Below are positions 8,201-16,957 of a stretch of DNA of 64,000 bases, piece by piece. Below the pieces are notes generated by a model. That model did no database searches. It saw nothing but the letters and a program-made list of their open reading frames with translations, and had not been told where the DNA came from. Location: positions 62,001-126,000 of the IMG/VR virus record IMGVR_UViG_3300027299_000001; one strand, given 5' to 3'. Position 1 is the first letter of the stretch. Every line of letters begins with the position of its first letter. Origin of the DNA: a virus. Position numbers and translations under genes: made by a program.

Positions 8201-8235
8201 AAAATAAAAGCCAGTTTTTAGCTGGCTTTTATTTT
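8201..8235 (-). terminator. Intrinsic terminator after the sheath gene
   Basis: Arms AAAAGCCAG (8206-8214) and CTGGCTTTT (8222-8230), extended by A-T pairs to about 14 bp, 7-nt loop. On the minus strand it is followed by ATTTTATG. It lies between the sheath stop and the homing endonuclease start, so it separates the enzyme gene from the abundant sheath transcript. Confidence 0.8.
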
Positions 8236-8247
8236 TGAATGTATTGA

Positions 8248-10578
8248 TTAGATCAATTCAGCGAAGTCTTGATTTGTTCTTGTTGCTACGAAGTTGACAA
8301 GGATGAACTCACTCGCTCTGACTGGCTTGAGATAAATGTCTACAACCATCTCATTTCGATCGATTACAGAACCGGTGTTATTCCGTTCATCGCACACGAT
8401 CAGATAATCATACAGACCTTCATTGCGTTTTGCATTCTCAAACAGCGGTGTCAATACGTTGATTACTTGCGTTCTTGTGAATACTGTATTAGGCTCGAAC
8501 ACGAAGTATTTAAGAACTCTAGCAGTTGGCTTCTCAAGAGCTAAGAACAAGCGACGCACATTAATACGATCGAATGCACTTGGTTTTCTGAATAGAGTCT
8601 TCTGGCCCCAGATTACGTACCCATCGTTAGGGAAGTAGCACACAGGATTTTGTCCGATGCGATAGAGAAGATCGCGTTCTTTTTGGTTAGGATTGATTGC
8701 AAGATCTACCACATTGCGTACAATGCCTCTTGTCAATCCAGCCGGTGCAATCCATGGGAAACGATCTCTATCAGTTTCAGCCAATGCGCGCCCTGCCCAC
8801 CCAGAGAATGGAACCCAGCAATAACCATCAGCGGCGCTGTCGTATACTCTCACCCAGTTTGCATATGATACTGAATATGATGTATTTGCAGCTTGATACA
8901 GATTGCGTAGCGGCCAGTATACTACTTTAGAGAATGGATTGGTTACGCGATCGCATTTGGATTCAAATACTTTGTAGTTGGTACCATTAACAAGGAGCTG
9001 GCGGAGTGGATCACTAATATGGATGTGGTCTTTGCGTGTTGATTCTGCGAAGTTGTTGAACAGATTGAAGATTGTTTTGTGAGCATCGCCAATACCATTG
9101 TCCCCAGTGAAGCTACCGTCAAATGAAGCCAATTGGGTAAGTGCTGCATTCGGTACAAATACAGTATCGTCAAAGATTTCAGACCCTAATGTGGCAGATG
9201 TTGTTCTTGTCGTAGCCCAGATAGTGCTCAGCCCGCCATCGAGAGTTATGTCGATAGGAATCAAATCTGGATTCGATACACATGCAAAAATACGAGCCAA
9301 TTTATCTGGAAGATTACCGATTAATTTATTTGCATCTGTAGTTGTCGCAAATGTGCTAGCTTCATAAAGACTTCTTGATTCTGAGATGTTAGTGGACGCA
9401 ATTGTTTTGCCGTCTGGCAGAACGATAAATCCTGTGCCTGATACACCAGTTGTTTTCCAGAAGCGAACCTTATTAGCTGGCTGACCGCTAGCGTCTGACC
9501 ATGTAGTAGATTTCGAAATATATGGATTTACAAGTACTTTCAAATTAGAAGATGAATTATTTACAACATCTTCGATGAAGAATGATTTTGGTGGTCCTCC
9601 AAGCGGATCTGCAACTCTGCGTGACGAATCGAGCGAGCCGATATATGTCTCTACTAGAACTTTGTCGAGTGTACTATTACTCGCCCCAGCATAAATGGAT
9701 TTGCGTACTTTAAAGAGACCCAAGACAATTGTATCGTTGTATGATGTTGTGTCATATACAAAATTCGGTACAGTTTCAAGAATTTCTGAAACAGAACCGG
9801 CTACACCGGCGTAGGATGCACTTAGCGCAAACCCAACTCTGCTTGAATCGACAGTGGCATATGTATTCGCACTGTTCACTGCTTTCAGATTCAGAATGTC
9901 TGTAAAATCTTGTGTAGGATTTGCTAATGCATTGTCTATAATCCCGACATAATATCCTTCTTGGATGTTATTGGACATCGACTTTGTGGTATCAATCACA
10001 ATCATACCTGCGGAACTTAGTTTATTAACTCCCGTGCCGGTCGCAAATCTTGTTGCATTTGTTGCAGATAGTGCAGCAGCCGTAGCGCTCGCAGCCCATG
10101 AAATATTGTTGTTAATCAAGTCATAATACTCATCTTGTGTTAGTTCGACGTGATATGGTTCACCAAACACCAATGTATTAGAAATCAAGCTAAACGATGA
10201 AGTTGCTCCTGTTGCTGTTCCTACTGCTGCTGCACTATATGTCGACGACGCAGGAATTACAGGATACACCAGTGCACCAAATTTTTCACCATAGCTGCTG
10301 CCAGTACCACTACCATATGGAATTCTTGTAGCGATAAGATTACCACCGGAATTCAAATACTCGCGGCATGTGTGATAAAAATATCTTTCAGCTGCATTTG
10401 CCGGAGTACCATAAACAGATTCAAATTCTGAAAAACTTGTAACTGTAATTGGTTCTTCTGTAGGTCCTTGGCTTGCATATCCAAGAACCCATGTATTAGT
10501 GCCAACTGTTGGTTCAACGCGTAGGGTTAGATCGCGTTCTCTGATTTCTACGCCTGGTGATTCGATTGTACGTGCCAT
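8248..10578 (-). CDS. 18: Tail sheath protein (gp18 type)
   Basis: 776 residues, longer than T4 gp18 (659). N-terminus MARTIESPGVEIRERDLT is the classic sheath start, where the first strand swaps between neighbouring subunits. The C-terminal part contains IGQNPVCYFPNDGYVIWGQK, RKPSAFDRINVRRLFLALEK and a closing FILVNFVATR, the conserved sheath core. Sheath contraction drives the tube through the cell envelope. The extra length is in the Ser/Thr/Ala-rich middle, probably a surface domain. A TAAGTA box is 10 nt before the ATG and an intrinsic terminator follows. Confidence 0.93.
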   Translation of the reverse strand: MARTIESPGVEIRERDLTLRVEPTVGTNTWVLGYASQGPTEEPITVTSFSEFESVYGTPANAAERYFYHTCREYLNSGGNLIATRIPYGSGTGSSYGEKFGALVYPVIPASSTYSAAAVGTATGATSSFSLISNTLVFGEPYHVELTQDEYYDLINNNISWAASATAAALSATNATRFATGTGVNKLSSAGMIVIDTTKSMSNNIQEGYYVGIIDNALANPTQDFTDILNLKAVNSANTYATVDSSRVGFALSASYAGVAGSVSEILETVPNFVYDTTSYNDTIVLGLFKVRKSIYAGASNSTLDKVLVETYIGSLDSSRRVADPLGGPPKSFFIEDVVNNSSSNLKVLVNPYISKSTTWSDASGQPANKVRFWKTTGVSGTGFIVLPDGKTIASTNISESRSLYEASTFATTTDANKLIGNLPDKLARIFACVSNPDLIPIDITLDGGLSTIWATTRTTSATLGSEIFDDTVFVPNAALTQLASFDGSFTGDNGIGDAHKTIFNLFNNFAESTRKDHIHISDPLRQLLVNGTNYKVFESKCDRVTNPFSKVVYWPLRNLYQAANTSYSVSYANWVRVYDSAADGYCWVPFSGWAGRALAETDRDRFPWIAPAGLTRGIVRNVVDLAINPNQKERDLLYRIGQNPVCYFPNDGYVIWGQKTLFRKPSAFDRINVRRLFLALEKPTARVLKYFVFEPNTVFTRTQVINVLTPLFENAKRNEGLYDYLIVCDERNNTGSVIDRNEMVVDIYLKPVRASEFILVNFVATRTNQDFAELI

Positions 10579-10588
10579 AATTACAATC

Positions 10589-10594
10589 TACTTA
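10589..10594 (-). promoter_or_regulatory. Late promoter box TAAGTA, 10 nt before start
   Basis: Minus strand TGTAAGTAGATTGTAATTATG in front of the sheath gene; no Shine-Dalgarno sequence between box and ATG. Confidence 0.5.
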
Positions 10595-10620
10595 CATTTT
10601 ATCTTATGGCCGTTTTTGAT

Positions 10621-11253
10621 TTAACTACAAATTTGTACTGAATTATTCGATGTTGGGTCTAATACGGATTCGAATTCTGTATCGCATAAAAGCTCTGCTC
10701 TGAATTGTGAATACATGAAACGAAACTCTCCGGCCATCGCTTTGCTGTCTTGATATGACCAATCAATACCACTTAGATAGACTGGGAATGCATTTGTATA
10801 CGTAAATTTTATAGTCTTTGCTTTTTGGTATTCATCCAGAGCATAAACTGTCAGATTTGTTTGATATCCAATTCCTGGCATCCCTGCAACTCCTCGTGAA
10901 ATATTTTTACCATCATAAATGCCATGAACATCATCAGAAATGAAGTCAAGCCATTTATATATGAACCAATAATTGTTAAAATTATTATCTACATTAAATC
11001 TTACCGAAATTGGGTCGGGTGCTTGTTTATTATGTGTTGACACCGATATTGATTGCCCTGCTAATCTTTCTGTCAGATATGGCACTGTGATTGACGGTAT
11101 AACAGAGCCATATACAGTGAATTGCATCGAGTTCGAATTTAACAATTGATTCGTCCGTGCATTTTTGGTTTTTAAATGCCTTAATGCTGGTGGCGTGTCG
11201 AGTACAAGTAAAAACCTATCGACTGTTTGTTTATTGAGTGGACTAGAAAGCAT
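10621..11253 (-). CDS. Second tail-tube-fold protein (gp19 family paralogue)
   Basis: 210 residues from ATG 11253 (MLSSPLNKQTVDRF), preferred to the upstream non-ATG start because the overlap with the terminase end then shrinks to 11 nt. Strands match the tube fold: VRFNVDNNFNNYWFIYKWLDFI, TVYALDEYQKAKTIKFTYTNAFP and GEFRFMYSQFRAELL. It is clearly related in layout to gp19 but is a different protein from the one at 5413. It may be a tube initiator, terminator or neck ring, or a variant tube. Placed between terminase and sheath. Confidence 0.65.
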   Translation of the reverse strand: MLSSPLNKQTVDRFLLVLDTPPALRHLKTKNARTNQLLNSNSMQFTVYGSVIPSITVPYLTERLAGQSISVSTHNKQAPDPISVRFNVDNNFNNYWFIYKWLDFISDDVHGIYDGKNISRGVAGMPGIGYQTNLTVYALDEYQKAKTIKFTYTNAFPVYLSGIDWSYQDSKAMAGEFRFMYSQFRAELLCDTEFESVLDPTSNNSVQICS

Positions 11254-12931
11254 ATAGATAATTAATATCCTCTTGGCTGAATTCTGCTGCGCTTGGATCA
11301 AAATACACCGGCATCTGGCCTCTGAATATAGGCTCGACTGCCAATGTCAATTCACTGATCGGTGCATATTCATAAAACCCATACGGATCTACTAACTTAG
11401 AAACTTTACCATTGCGATCTCTTTCGTATACATCATAATATTTTTCAACGATGCCGTTTTCTAGTATAAAAAGAGCCCACACTGTTGCCATGACCCGATC
11501 ATCCCATGTATTTCTCGAACCATTCTTTTTCCAAATGCCGTTTGAGTGTTTTACAAATGTACGAAATTCATCGATCAAGCCACCGCTTCTGACATCAACA
11601 CATCTTAAGTGATTGACCCAATAACGCATATTTAATACACTATCATGTCGAACATTAGTATGGCTGAAGATTCCTCTTTTGTTTCTATCACTTTGTTTAG
11701 ACGGCAGGAAGTCTAATAATCTTGTATAATGATATGATGTAACTAAGGTATCGACAACAGTGCCGCCCATGTTATTTCTTTCGATTGCAAGCATTGGCGA
11801 GCCCCACTGTAGAGCTATTTGGTATAATTTTCTAGTAAATGTCAACGGTTCAATTTGCCTATCATGGTATTCGGCGACTTGCTTAATGTTGCCAAGATCT
11901 GTAATGTCGTATATTTCCACAACTGACGCGGCTTCTCCTATGCCGTCAGATACATCGACTCCGATTGTATATACATGCGTTTTATCAGGCAAATCAAAGA
12001 TCTTATAATGCCCATCGTCTAATTGCAATATAGGTTCGCGTGCTTTTTGACGCATATCATCAATGAATGCCTCATCGACAGATCCGCTACCAGTGCTGAT
12101 AAATTTGTTGTCATATTCTTGAGCAAATGCTTCTTCGTCGCCGTTTAGGCTTGCAAGCATTGATTCTTTCCATTTTTTGCCTCTGCCCGGAACATCCGAC
12201 CAGTGAATGGTCTCTGCGTGCCATTGATCCAAACCCTCTGTCGGGGCCACCGACGTTGCATTCTTATATATTTCATAAAACATATTGTCAGTACCATTTG
12301 CGGTACTAACTACAAATATCTGGGCCGTTTTAGAAGATGAAATTGTAGCTGACACGGATTTCCAAAATTGCGCCATGATGTTAGGTGCGATGAACGCCAT
12401 CTCATCGACGATGATTAAGTTGGTTGCCTTACCACGGCCCGTATTCGGTGATGTGGTTTCGACTGATAGATATGATCCATTTTCTAGCTTCATCCCTGTT
12501 TCACCCCATTTCTCTACACCAGGCTTGAGCCAATTTGGTAATTGCTCATACGCCATTTTAACGCGGCTAAAAATTTCAATTGCGGTGTCTTCTCTGTTTG
12601 CAGCAATAACGATTCTTTGGTGTTTAATGAAACATGCTTTCCATAATGAATAAACACACATCAAAGTACTTTTACCAACCTGTCTAGATGCTAGAGTCAC
12701 TACGAAACGGTTTTTGCACAGTGACTTTAAAACGCGCTTCTGTGCGGGGTATAATTCTATCTTTTTTTCTCCATCATCAATGTTAATAATAGTAAAATAA
12801 GATTGTGCGAAATAAATGAGATCTTTTTTGCATTTCGCAATTTCCTCAATCATTTCCGATGTATAGTTGTGCTTTGTTGCCGGTAATGGTAGATTTTCGT
12901 TATTGAGATAATGCGTTCGTTTTGACTGCAT
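11243..12931 (-). CDS. 17: Large terminase subunit (gp17 type)
   Basis: 562 residues. ATPase domain: Walker A variant SRQVGKST (residues 82-89) and Walker B NLIIVDEMAF (D176, E177). RNase H-fold nuclease: GVDVSDGIGE with metal-binding Asp, and a late DDRVMATVWALFILENG helix. It pumps DNA into the prohead and cuts concatemers. No intein or intron is present. A TAAGTA box lies 11 nt upstream; the adjoining acidic protein gene is divergent. Confidence 0.95.
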   Translation of the reverse strand: MQSKRTHYLNNENLPLPATKHNYTSEMIEEIAKCKKDLIYFAQSYFTIINIDDGEKKIELYPAQKRVLKSLCKNRFVVTLASRQVGKSTLMCVYSLWKACFIKHQRIVIAANREDTAIEIFSRVKMAYEQLPNWLKPGVEKWGETGMKLENGSYLSVETTSPNTGRGKATNLIIVDEMAFIAPNIMAQFWKSVSATISSSKTAQIFVVSTANGTDNMFYEIYKNATSVAPTEGLDQWHAETIHWSDVPGRGKKWKESMLASLNGDEEAFAQEYDNKFISTGSGSVDEAFIDDMRQKAREPILQLDDGHYKIFDLPDKTHVYTIGVDVSDGIGEAASVVEIYDITDLGNIKQVAEYHDRQIEPLTFTRKLYQIALQWGSPMLAIERNNMGGTVVDTLVTSYHYTRLLDFLPSKQSDRNKRGIFSHTNVRHDSVLNMRYWVNHLRCVDVRSGGLIDEFRTFVKHSNGIWKKNGSRNTWDDRVMATVWALFILENGIVEKYYDVYERDRNGKVSKLVDPYGFYEYAPISELTLAVEPIFRGQMPVYFDPSAAEFSQEDINYLYAF

Positions 12932-12942
12932 ATAATTTTATA

Positions 12943-12948
12943 TACTTA
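12943..12948 (-). promoter_or_regulatory. Late promoter box TAAGTA, 11 nt before start
   Basis: Minus strand ATATAAGTATATAAAATTATATG precedes the terminase gene and is back to back with the box at 12999-13004 for the divergent gene. Confidence 0.5.
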
Positions 12949-12998
12949 TATGCATTATCAATTTTTATTGTTGTGTGCGAAAATGGGGCTATTCTATA

Positions 12999-13004
12999 TA
13001 AGTA
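12999..13004 (+). promoter_or_regulatory. Late promoter box TAAGTA, 13 nt before start
   Basis: TATATAAGTACAATCTATAATCTATG: the box lies 13 nt upstream of the acidic protein ATG. A TATAAT also occurs just before the start, but no -35 match was found. Confidence 0.45.
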
Positions 13005-13017
13005 CAATCTATAATCT

Positions 13018-13755
13018 ATGAATGTCAAATTAAAACAACTTTTAGAGGCACGCAAGAAAGCAAAAGGCGCGAAGTTCAAACAAACGTCAGCTACTAAAGC
13101 TCCTGGCGATGCATTTAATGCGCCTAAAAAAGGGCTATCCGGTGCAGGCCCTGAGGGAGCAAAAACCCCAGTCAAACCAAAAAGTACCGTTAAAGAATCA
13201 AGAGTGCCTGCATTTGGTGCTAGATTCAATCGTCTATTCGAGCAAACACTTACTGAGCATGAAAATATGCTCGCAGAAGAAGATGGTGAACTATACGCTG
13301 AATATGATATGATGTCAGACGACGATCAAGTCGATTCCGATCTTATTGGTGCTGAAGGAGAAGATGTGACAATTACCCTTGATAAAGAGACGGCTAAAAA
13401 GCTTCATGCATTGCTGGCTGCAGTCATTGGTGGTGAAGAAGATGGCGGAGAGGGTGAAGAAGAAGGGGGAGAAGATTATGGATTAGGTGAGAGCAAAGAT
13501 GAGGAAGAAGAAGACGATGAAGAAGTCGTTGAAGAAGAAGGTCATTATAGCATGGGAGCTGCTAATCTCGCAGCCGGTGCTAAGCTTGCACAAACAAGTA
13601 CAGACAAAGTTAAGTGCAAACAGGTGGCACGCCCAGGCAAAGCAAGCCCGACAAAATCATACGACAGTAGCGGCAAGCTTAGCGCCGTTGGTGCTGCTAA
13701 ACCACAACCGTTTCAAGTGAAAAGCAGTGTTGCCGCTGGTAAGGATCTTTTCTAA
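13018..13755 (+). CDS. Highly acidic protein, possible prohead core or internal head protein
   Basis: 245 residues. A basic N-terminal 45 residues (MNVKLKQLLEARKKAKG) contains LLE|A, which fits the LxE|A/S/G cleavage pattern of T4-type prohead protease. An acidic block with runs of Glu and Asp follows (about residues 140-180), then an Ala/Lys-rich C-terminus. Composition resembles T4 prohead core proteins, but no sequence family is recognised. It has a late-type box and a strong terminator, and is transcribed alone, divergent from terminase. Confidence 0.6.
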   Translation: MNVKLKQLLEARKKAKGAKFKQTSATKAPGDAFNAPKKGLSGAGPEGAKTPVKPKSTVKESRVPAFGARFNRLFEQTLTEHENMLAEEDGELYAEYDMMSDDDQVDSDLIGAEGEDVTITLDKETAKKLHALLAAVIGGEEDGGEGEEEGGEDYGLGESKDEEEEDDEEVVEEEGHYSMGAANLAAGAKLAQTSTDKVKCKQVARPGKASPTKSYDSSGKLSAVGAAKPQPFQVKSSVAAGKDLF

Positions 13756-13777
13756 TAGGCAGTCATATTGATAAACT

Positions 13778-13808
13778 AAAAAAGGAGAGCGTAAAGCTCT
13801 CCTTTTTT
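13778..13808. terminator. Bidirectional terminator between convergent genes
   Basis: AAAAAAGGAGAGC (13778-13790), loop GTAAA, GCTCTCCTTTTTT (13796-13808): 13-bp stem with T-run on both strands. It ends the acidic-protein transcript on the plus strand and the nine-gene queC operon on the minus strand; the last operon gene's stop codon overlaps it. Confidence 0.85.
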
Positions 13809-14151
13809 ATTCGAATGAAATCACCAATTTCTCGTTTAAGTATTTGCTTGTTTTATTCTTGCCAATATAAAACATTAGCTCTTGATATGGTTGCGTGTTT
13901 TTGACTGCTATCTTGTCTACGCTATAATCAAAAATTATCCCATTATCTGTAATGAATATATCAAACGGAATAGGTATCGGCAGAATCTCAATAGATGGTT
14001 TGGATGTCTTGATGTAGAGGTCAAACGAAAACGCATTTATCTTTGACAGCACAAATCTGCCTGTTTTGAATACGTTGGTTCCATTAATTGATAGCTTAAT
14101 GGTTTTTTGGAAGTGCTGCTTTAACGCATTTTCGATTTTGTCTATTATCAT
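13807..14151 (-). CDS. Hypothetical protein, last gene of the queC operon
   Basis: 114 residues, beta-rich, with a repeated Ile/Pro stretch (PSIEILPIPIPFDIFI). No family recognised. Overlaps the preceding gene by 4 nt (ATGA), and its stop lies inside the operon terminator. Confidence 0.6.
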   Translation of the reverse strand: MIIDKIENALKQHFQKTIKLSINGTNVFKTGRFVLSKINAFSFDLYIKTSKPSIEILPIPIPFDIFITDNGIIFDYSVDKIAVKNTQPYQELMFYIGKNKTSKYLNEKLVISFE

Positions 14152-14540
14152 GAGTTCATGAATCTTAATTTATCTTCAGGGCTTAGCGGCAACATATTTG
14201 AGTCAAAATAGTCCCAAAATTTTGCAACTTCGTCTTCTGTCGTTACTGGAATTTGTGTAATGATCGAAGATCCCTCTGCACCAAACAATCTATATTCTTG
14301 CCAGAGAATATCCCATGCAAGAATTAGATTGCGGGCTGCTGGTGTGAATTTTAATCCACCCCCACCACCACCTTCATATCGTAGTGTAATTTTACCTCGA
14401 GGGCTATTGAGTAGACTATTACTTGTTGTTATGAATGCTCTTCTAGTTGATGCTGCCCCTGGCTTTGGATTGCGCCTAATGAATTTGACCTCAAGTACAT
14501 TAGTTTCCAGCAGATTGCTTAGTTCAGTGAGTGATGCCAT
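14148..14540 (-). CDS. Small protein with WYL_2 / SH3-like barrel resemblance
   Basis: 130 residues. The first half (LETNVLEVKFIRRNPKPG..RRAFITT) has the pattern of the phage WYL_2 (DUF2693) small barrels, which fit around 'v.F.k..G..R.m..T'. A Gly6 tract follows at about residue 57. The C-terminal half is helical and ends LSPEDKLRFMNS. A regulatory, nucleic-acid-binding role is possible. Starts 3 nt after the GroES-like gene, which supplies the only clear purine-rich GAGG before this start. Confidence 0.5.
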   Translation of the reverse strand: MASLTELSNLLETNVLEVKFIRRNPKPGAASTRRAFITTSNSLLNSPRGKITLRYEGGGGGGLKFTPAARNLILAWDILWQEYRLFGAEGSSIITQIPVTTEDEVAKFWDYFDSNMLPLSPEDKLRFMNS

Positions 14541-14543
14541 ATT

Positions 14544-14885
14544 TTATTGTTCCTCTTTGAGGCTTACTTTGCCGAATAGTCTATCCTCGTTAATATATCG
14601 AACTTCGACCCCCTTATGTTTGATGCCCGGAATCCCTCGATCATTAGGAAATAGAACCATATCTCCTACTTTGACATTGTCGCTGCATTTGGGTCCCTTG
14701 AGAATAATTTCTCCTACTCTCCACATGTTATAGGTAACACCTGGGTCTACCCACAGAGAGCCTCGCTTGACAAGACCTTCACCGTTATTATCTTTATAAG
14801 CAATTGCTAGTGTATCACCAAACAATTCACTGATTTCATAGTCTTCAGGAAGTGCGGAGCTACTGTATTTTTCTAAATTTTCCAT
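14544..14885 (-). CDS. GroES-like co-chaperonin (gp31 type)
   Basis: 113 residues. GDTLAIAYKD, VGEIILKGPKCSDNVKVGDMVLFP and EVRYINEDRLFGKV follow the Cpn10 fold from first strand to last. A mobile-loop-like segment (NNGEGLVKRGSLWVDPG) comes where GroES contacts GroEL. T4 gp31 replaces GroES to fold the major capsid protein; the same role is inferred here. It lies among replication-type genes, between the clamp-loader-like gene and a small gene. Confidence 0.8.
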   Translation of the reverse strand: MENLEKYSSSALPEDYEISELFGDTLAIAYKDNNGEGLVKRGSLWVDPGVTYNMWRVGEIILKGPKCSDNVKVGDMVLFPNDRGIPGIKHKGVEVRYINEDRLFGKVSLKEEQ

Positions 14886-14899
14886 ATGGGTGATTTATG

Positions 14900-15283
14900 T
14901 TACTTTTTGTAGATGTCAAGATCTTTTACCTTAAAATCAATTCTTTCCAAATACAACCGAACTTCTCTTTCAGAAATTTCCATATTTTTGGCAATTAATT
15001 TTACAGTATCGTCGTCTTTGCTATTTTCCGCTTTTGCTTTCTTGATGTAGTTTAATTTACGAAATTTTACTCTCGGCAATGAGGTCATAAACGCATTATA
15101 CCAATCTTGCTTATCAGCCAATGCCATCCAATATCTATTGGTAGTTTCGTTCAGAATGTATGTAACTTCTGGCGAATGCATTGATAGCCATCTTTGAATG
15201 AGAAACGGCACAAAGTCATTTTCTTCTTCGAGCAACTCTGGTTGTTTCGAATAAAGGATATTTTTAAGATAATCAAATAGCAT
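14900..15283 (-). CDS. 62: Clamp-loader small subunit (gp62 / Phage_clamp_A type)
   Basis: 127 residues, shorter than T4 gp62 (187). The pattern PFLIQRWLSMHSPEVTYILN, then NRYWMALADKQDWYNAFMTSLPRVKFRKLNYIKK, matches the conserved half of gp62: start of a helical bundle, 'N..R' and the 'lp..rFrkw.Kk' motif. With gp44 it would load the sliding clamp on the polymerase. The start codon overlaps the previous stop (TAATG). Genes 44 and 45 are not in this window. Confidence 0.6.
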   Translation of the reverse strand: MLFDYLKNILYSKQPELLEEENDFVPFLIQRWLSMHSPEVTYILNETTNRYWMALADKQDWYNAFMTSLPRVKFRKLNYIKKAKAENSKDDDTVKLIAKNMEISEREVRLYLERIDFKVKDLDIYKK

Positions 15284-15882
15284 TAGAGAATTGCCGTCTT
15301 TGAGGTTGCGACAAAAATGTCATCAATCATAACATAAAACTCATTAATGACATTATTTGTAAATTTCGTTAATTTATCACTATCTCCTAATACATCTCGT
15401 GTCGAGTAAGCGAATGCTGGTGCCTTTGCTCCTGCACTGATATTCACTGCTAAGTGTCCAAGACTTGCACCATTTACTTCATGACAAATAGAAACACTAG
15501 CCTTTCCTTTTGGAAGAACCAATGAATGATGGTCTGATACAAATTCGTTGTTAACCATAATGTCGTCTCCTTCGATAGATACTCCTGGCACTCCTTCTTC
15601 CCATAGAAGCTGTGCAACTTTCGCTGCGAACAATCGTTGGAAACTTACTCCACCAAACCTGCAGACGTTTGGAAGTTCCCAAACAAACTGAATGGCGTCC
15701 TCACTGTAAATGTAATCATTCTTGAGAGCATCTTCAAGGTCAACGAGATTATCTGTTACTTCCATTGATCCTCGAAATGCCATGATATTGCCAAGCGGAT
15801 GTACATTCTTGCCAAAATATCTATAAGCAAATCTTTGATGAATCAGCGAGCCGTCGTATTGTGTAATTTCTTTGTTAAACAT
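15283..15882 (-). CDS. DUF366 family protein
   Basis: 199 residues. The order YDGSLIHQRFAYR, NIMAFRGSMEVTDNLVDLED, IYSEDAIQFVWELPN and SVSICHEVNGASLGHLAVNI matches the archaeal and phage DUF366 family along its full length. The function is not established. Its place in an operon with queC and a glutamine amidotransferase makes a role in 7-deazaguanine chemistry worth testing. It overlaps the DenV-type gene by 8 nt. Confidence 0.65.
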   Translation of the reverse strand: MFNKEITQYDGSLIHQRFAYRYFGKNVHPLGNIMAFRGSMEVTDNLVDLEDALKNDYIYSEDAIQFVWELPNVCRFGGVSFQRLFAAKVAQLLWEEGVPGVSIEGDDIMVNNEFVSDHHSLVLPKGKASVSICHEVNGASLGHLAVNISAGAKAPAFAYSTRDVLGDSDKLTKFTNNVINEFYVMIDDIFVATSKTAIL

Positions 15883-16336
15883 AATATAGTGGTGATGTTG
15901 TTAATTTGTTAATATATAGCGGGATGTCTTTAGAATCAATATATAATCCTTGATAGCGCCAAAATATTTTATCTCCTTTTGCCAAAATCTTTTCAGCAAT
16001 TCGATTTTTGATTATTTCGACTGCATTATTGTGGGGTCTCCAATCGTTGAGCAATTCATCTGGATAGTCGTCGAGGATAAACTTCTTGTCTGTTACCTTA
16101 TATCCCCTGCGAATAATTTCATCTTTTATTTCGACATGTCGCTTGTGCAGGTATAAAATCTTATCAGTCCAAAATAAAATATGTCCTTTCCCAAGCGTAA
16201 ATTCGTTGGGTACTTTTGATTTCATTTTGAATTTATTTTTTCTCAACATGCCATCCACAATAAGCAATTCAGATTGCTCTGCGATTAAATGCTGATCTAA
16301 TAGCATATTAGGCTCAATGCCAGCATTGCATCTCAT
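15875..16336 (-). CDS. denV: Pyrimidine-dimer DNA glycosylase / endonuclease V type
   Basis: 153 residues (T4 EndoV 138). DQHLIAEQSEL at residues 14-24 aligns with T4 DQHLMAEYREL, keeping the catalytic Glu23 in the same position. LGKGHILFWTDKILYLHKRH and WRPHNNAVEIIKNRIAEKI follow the family. Residue 2 is Arg, not the Thr whose amino group attacks in T4, so the nucleophile may differ or the enzyme may have another lesion preference. It is encoded in the queC operon with a 4-nt overlap to the amidotransferase gene. Confidence 0.8.
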   Translation of the reverse strand: MRCNAGIEPNMLLDQHLIAEQSELLIVDGMLRKNKFKMKSKVPNEFTLGKGHILFWTDKILYLHKRHVEIKDEIIRRGYKVTDKKFILDDYPDELLNDWRPHNNAVEIIKNRIAEKILAKGDKIFWRYQGLYIDSKDIPLYINKLTTSPLYYV

Positions 16337-16953
16337 GGAATAAAATAAAGAGGCTTGGTTTGATAACTGTGGACTTCGATGAATTCATTATCTTTAATTT
16401 CGTATACTACTCTAGGGTTGATGCTCTGACTACATCTATTTGTAGCTGTTGAAGAAAAATCCCCAGTCTCTGGATCCATGAATAGAGTATTATCCGAACG
16501 TGTAACAAAAAGCTGATTGGTTAAAATATTATACATCCAACAAGCCCACGTTCCTTTAAATTTTTCAAAACATTGAAAGCCATGGATATGCAATTGAAAC
16601 GGGATTACACTACTATCTATTTCATATGTATGATTGTCTCGAATGTGTTCGGGAATAAGCTCTTTGTGGTTTGTTAGGATGCCGTTGTGAGCAACCAACC
16701 AATTCCGATATTCAAAAGGATGGCATCTTATTGGTGTAAATGTATGACCAATCCCAGTAGGCGCTCGCAGATGACCAAGATAAAGAGATGCATCATTCGC
16801 ATTGAATCTGATATCCATGTCATCACTTTTGTATATAGTGTGTTTATTATTTCTCCGAAATACTCCGCCAAAACTACTAAACCCTCTAACGGTATTTGCG
16901 TCGTATAATTCATTGAATCTTTCCAATTTAGTTGATTTAAAAATTCCGCACAT
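16333..16953 (-). CDS. Stand-alone class II glutamine amidotransferase (GlmS-type Ntn domain)
   Basis: 206 residues. Starts MCGIF with the nucleophile Cys at position 2. YLGHLRAPTG, LVAHNGILTNHKELIP and EIDSSVIPFQLH match the glutamine-binding loops of GlmS-type domains. Only the ammonia-releasing half is present: no synthase domain is fused. Fused Gat-QueC proteins are proposed to amidate preQ0. Here Gat and QueC are encoded separately, one gene apart, so the pair may do the same job in two pieces. Start is 4 nt after the glycosyltransferase stop. Confidence 0.8.
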   Translation of the reverse strand: MCGIFKSTKLERFNELYDANTVRGFSSFGGVFRRNNKHTIYKSDDMDIRFNANDASLYLGHLRAPTGIGHTFTPIRCHPFEYRNWLVAHNGILTNHKELIPEHIRDNHTYEIDSSVIPFQLHIHGFQCFEKFKGTWACWMYNILTNQLFVTRSDNTLFMDPETGDFSSTATNRCSQSINPRVVYEIKDNEFIEVHSYQTKPLYFIP

Positions 16954-16957
16954 ATGA

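Noticed and set aside
9098-9367. Plus-strand frame of 89 codons inside the sheath gene
   Set aside because: Lies wholly antisense to a confidently identified sheath core and has no start signals.
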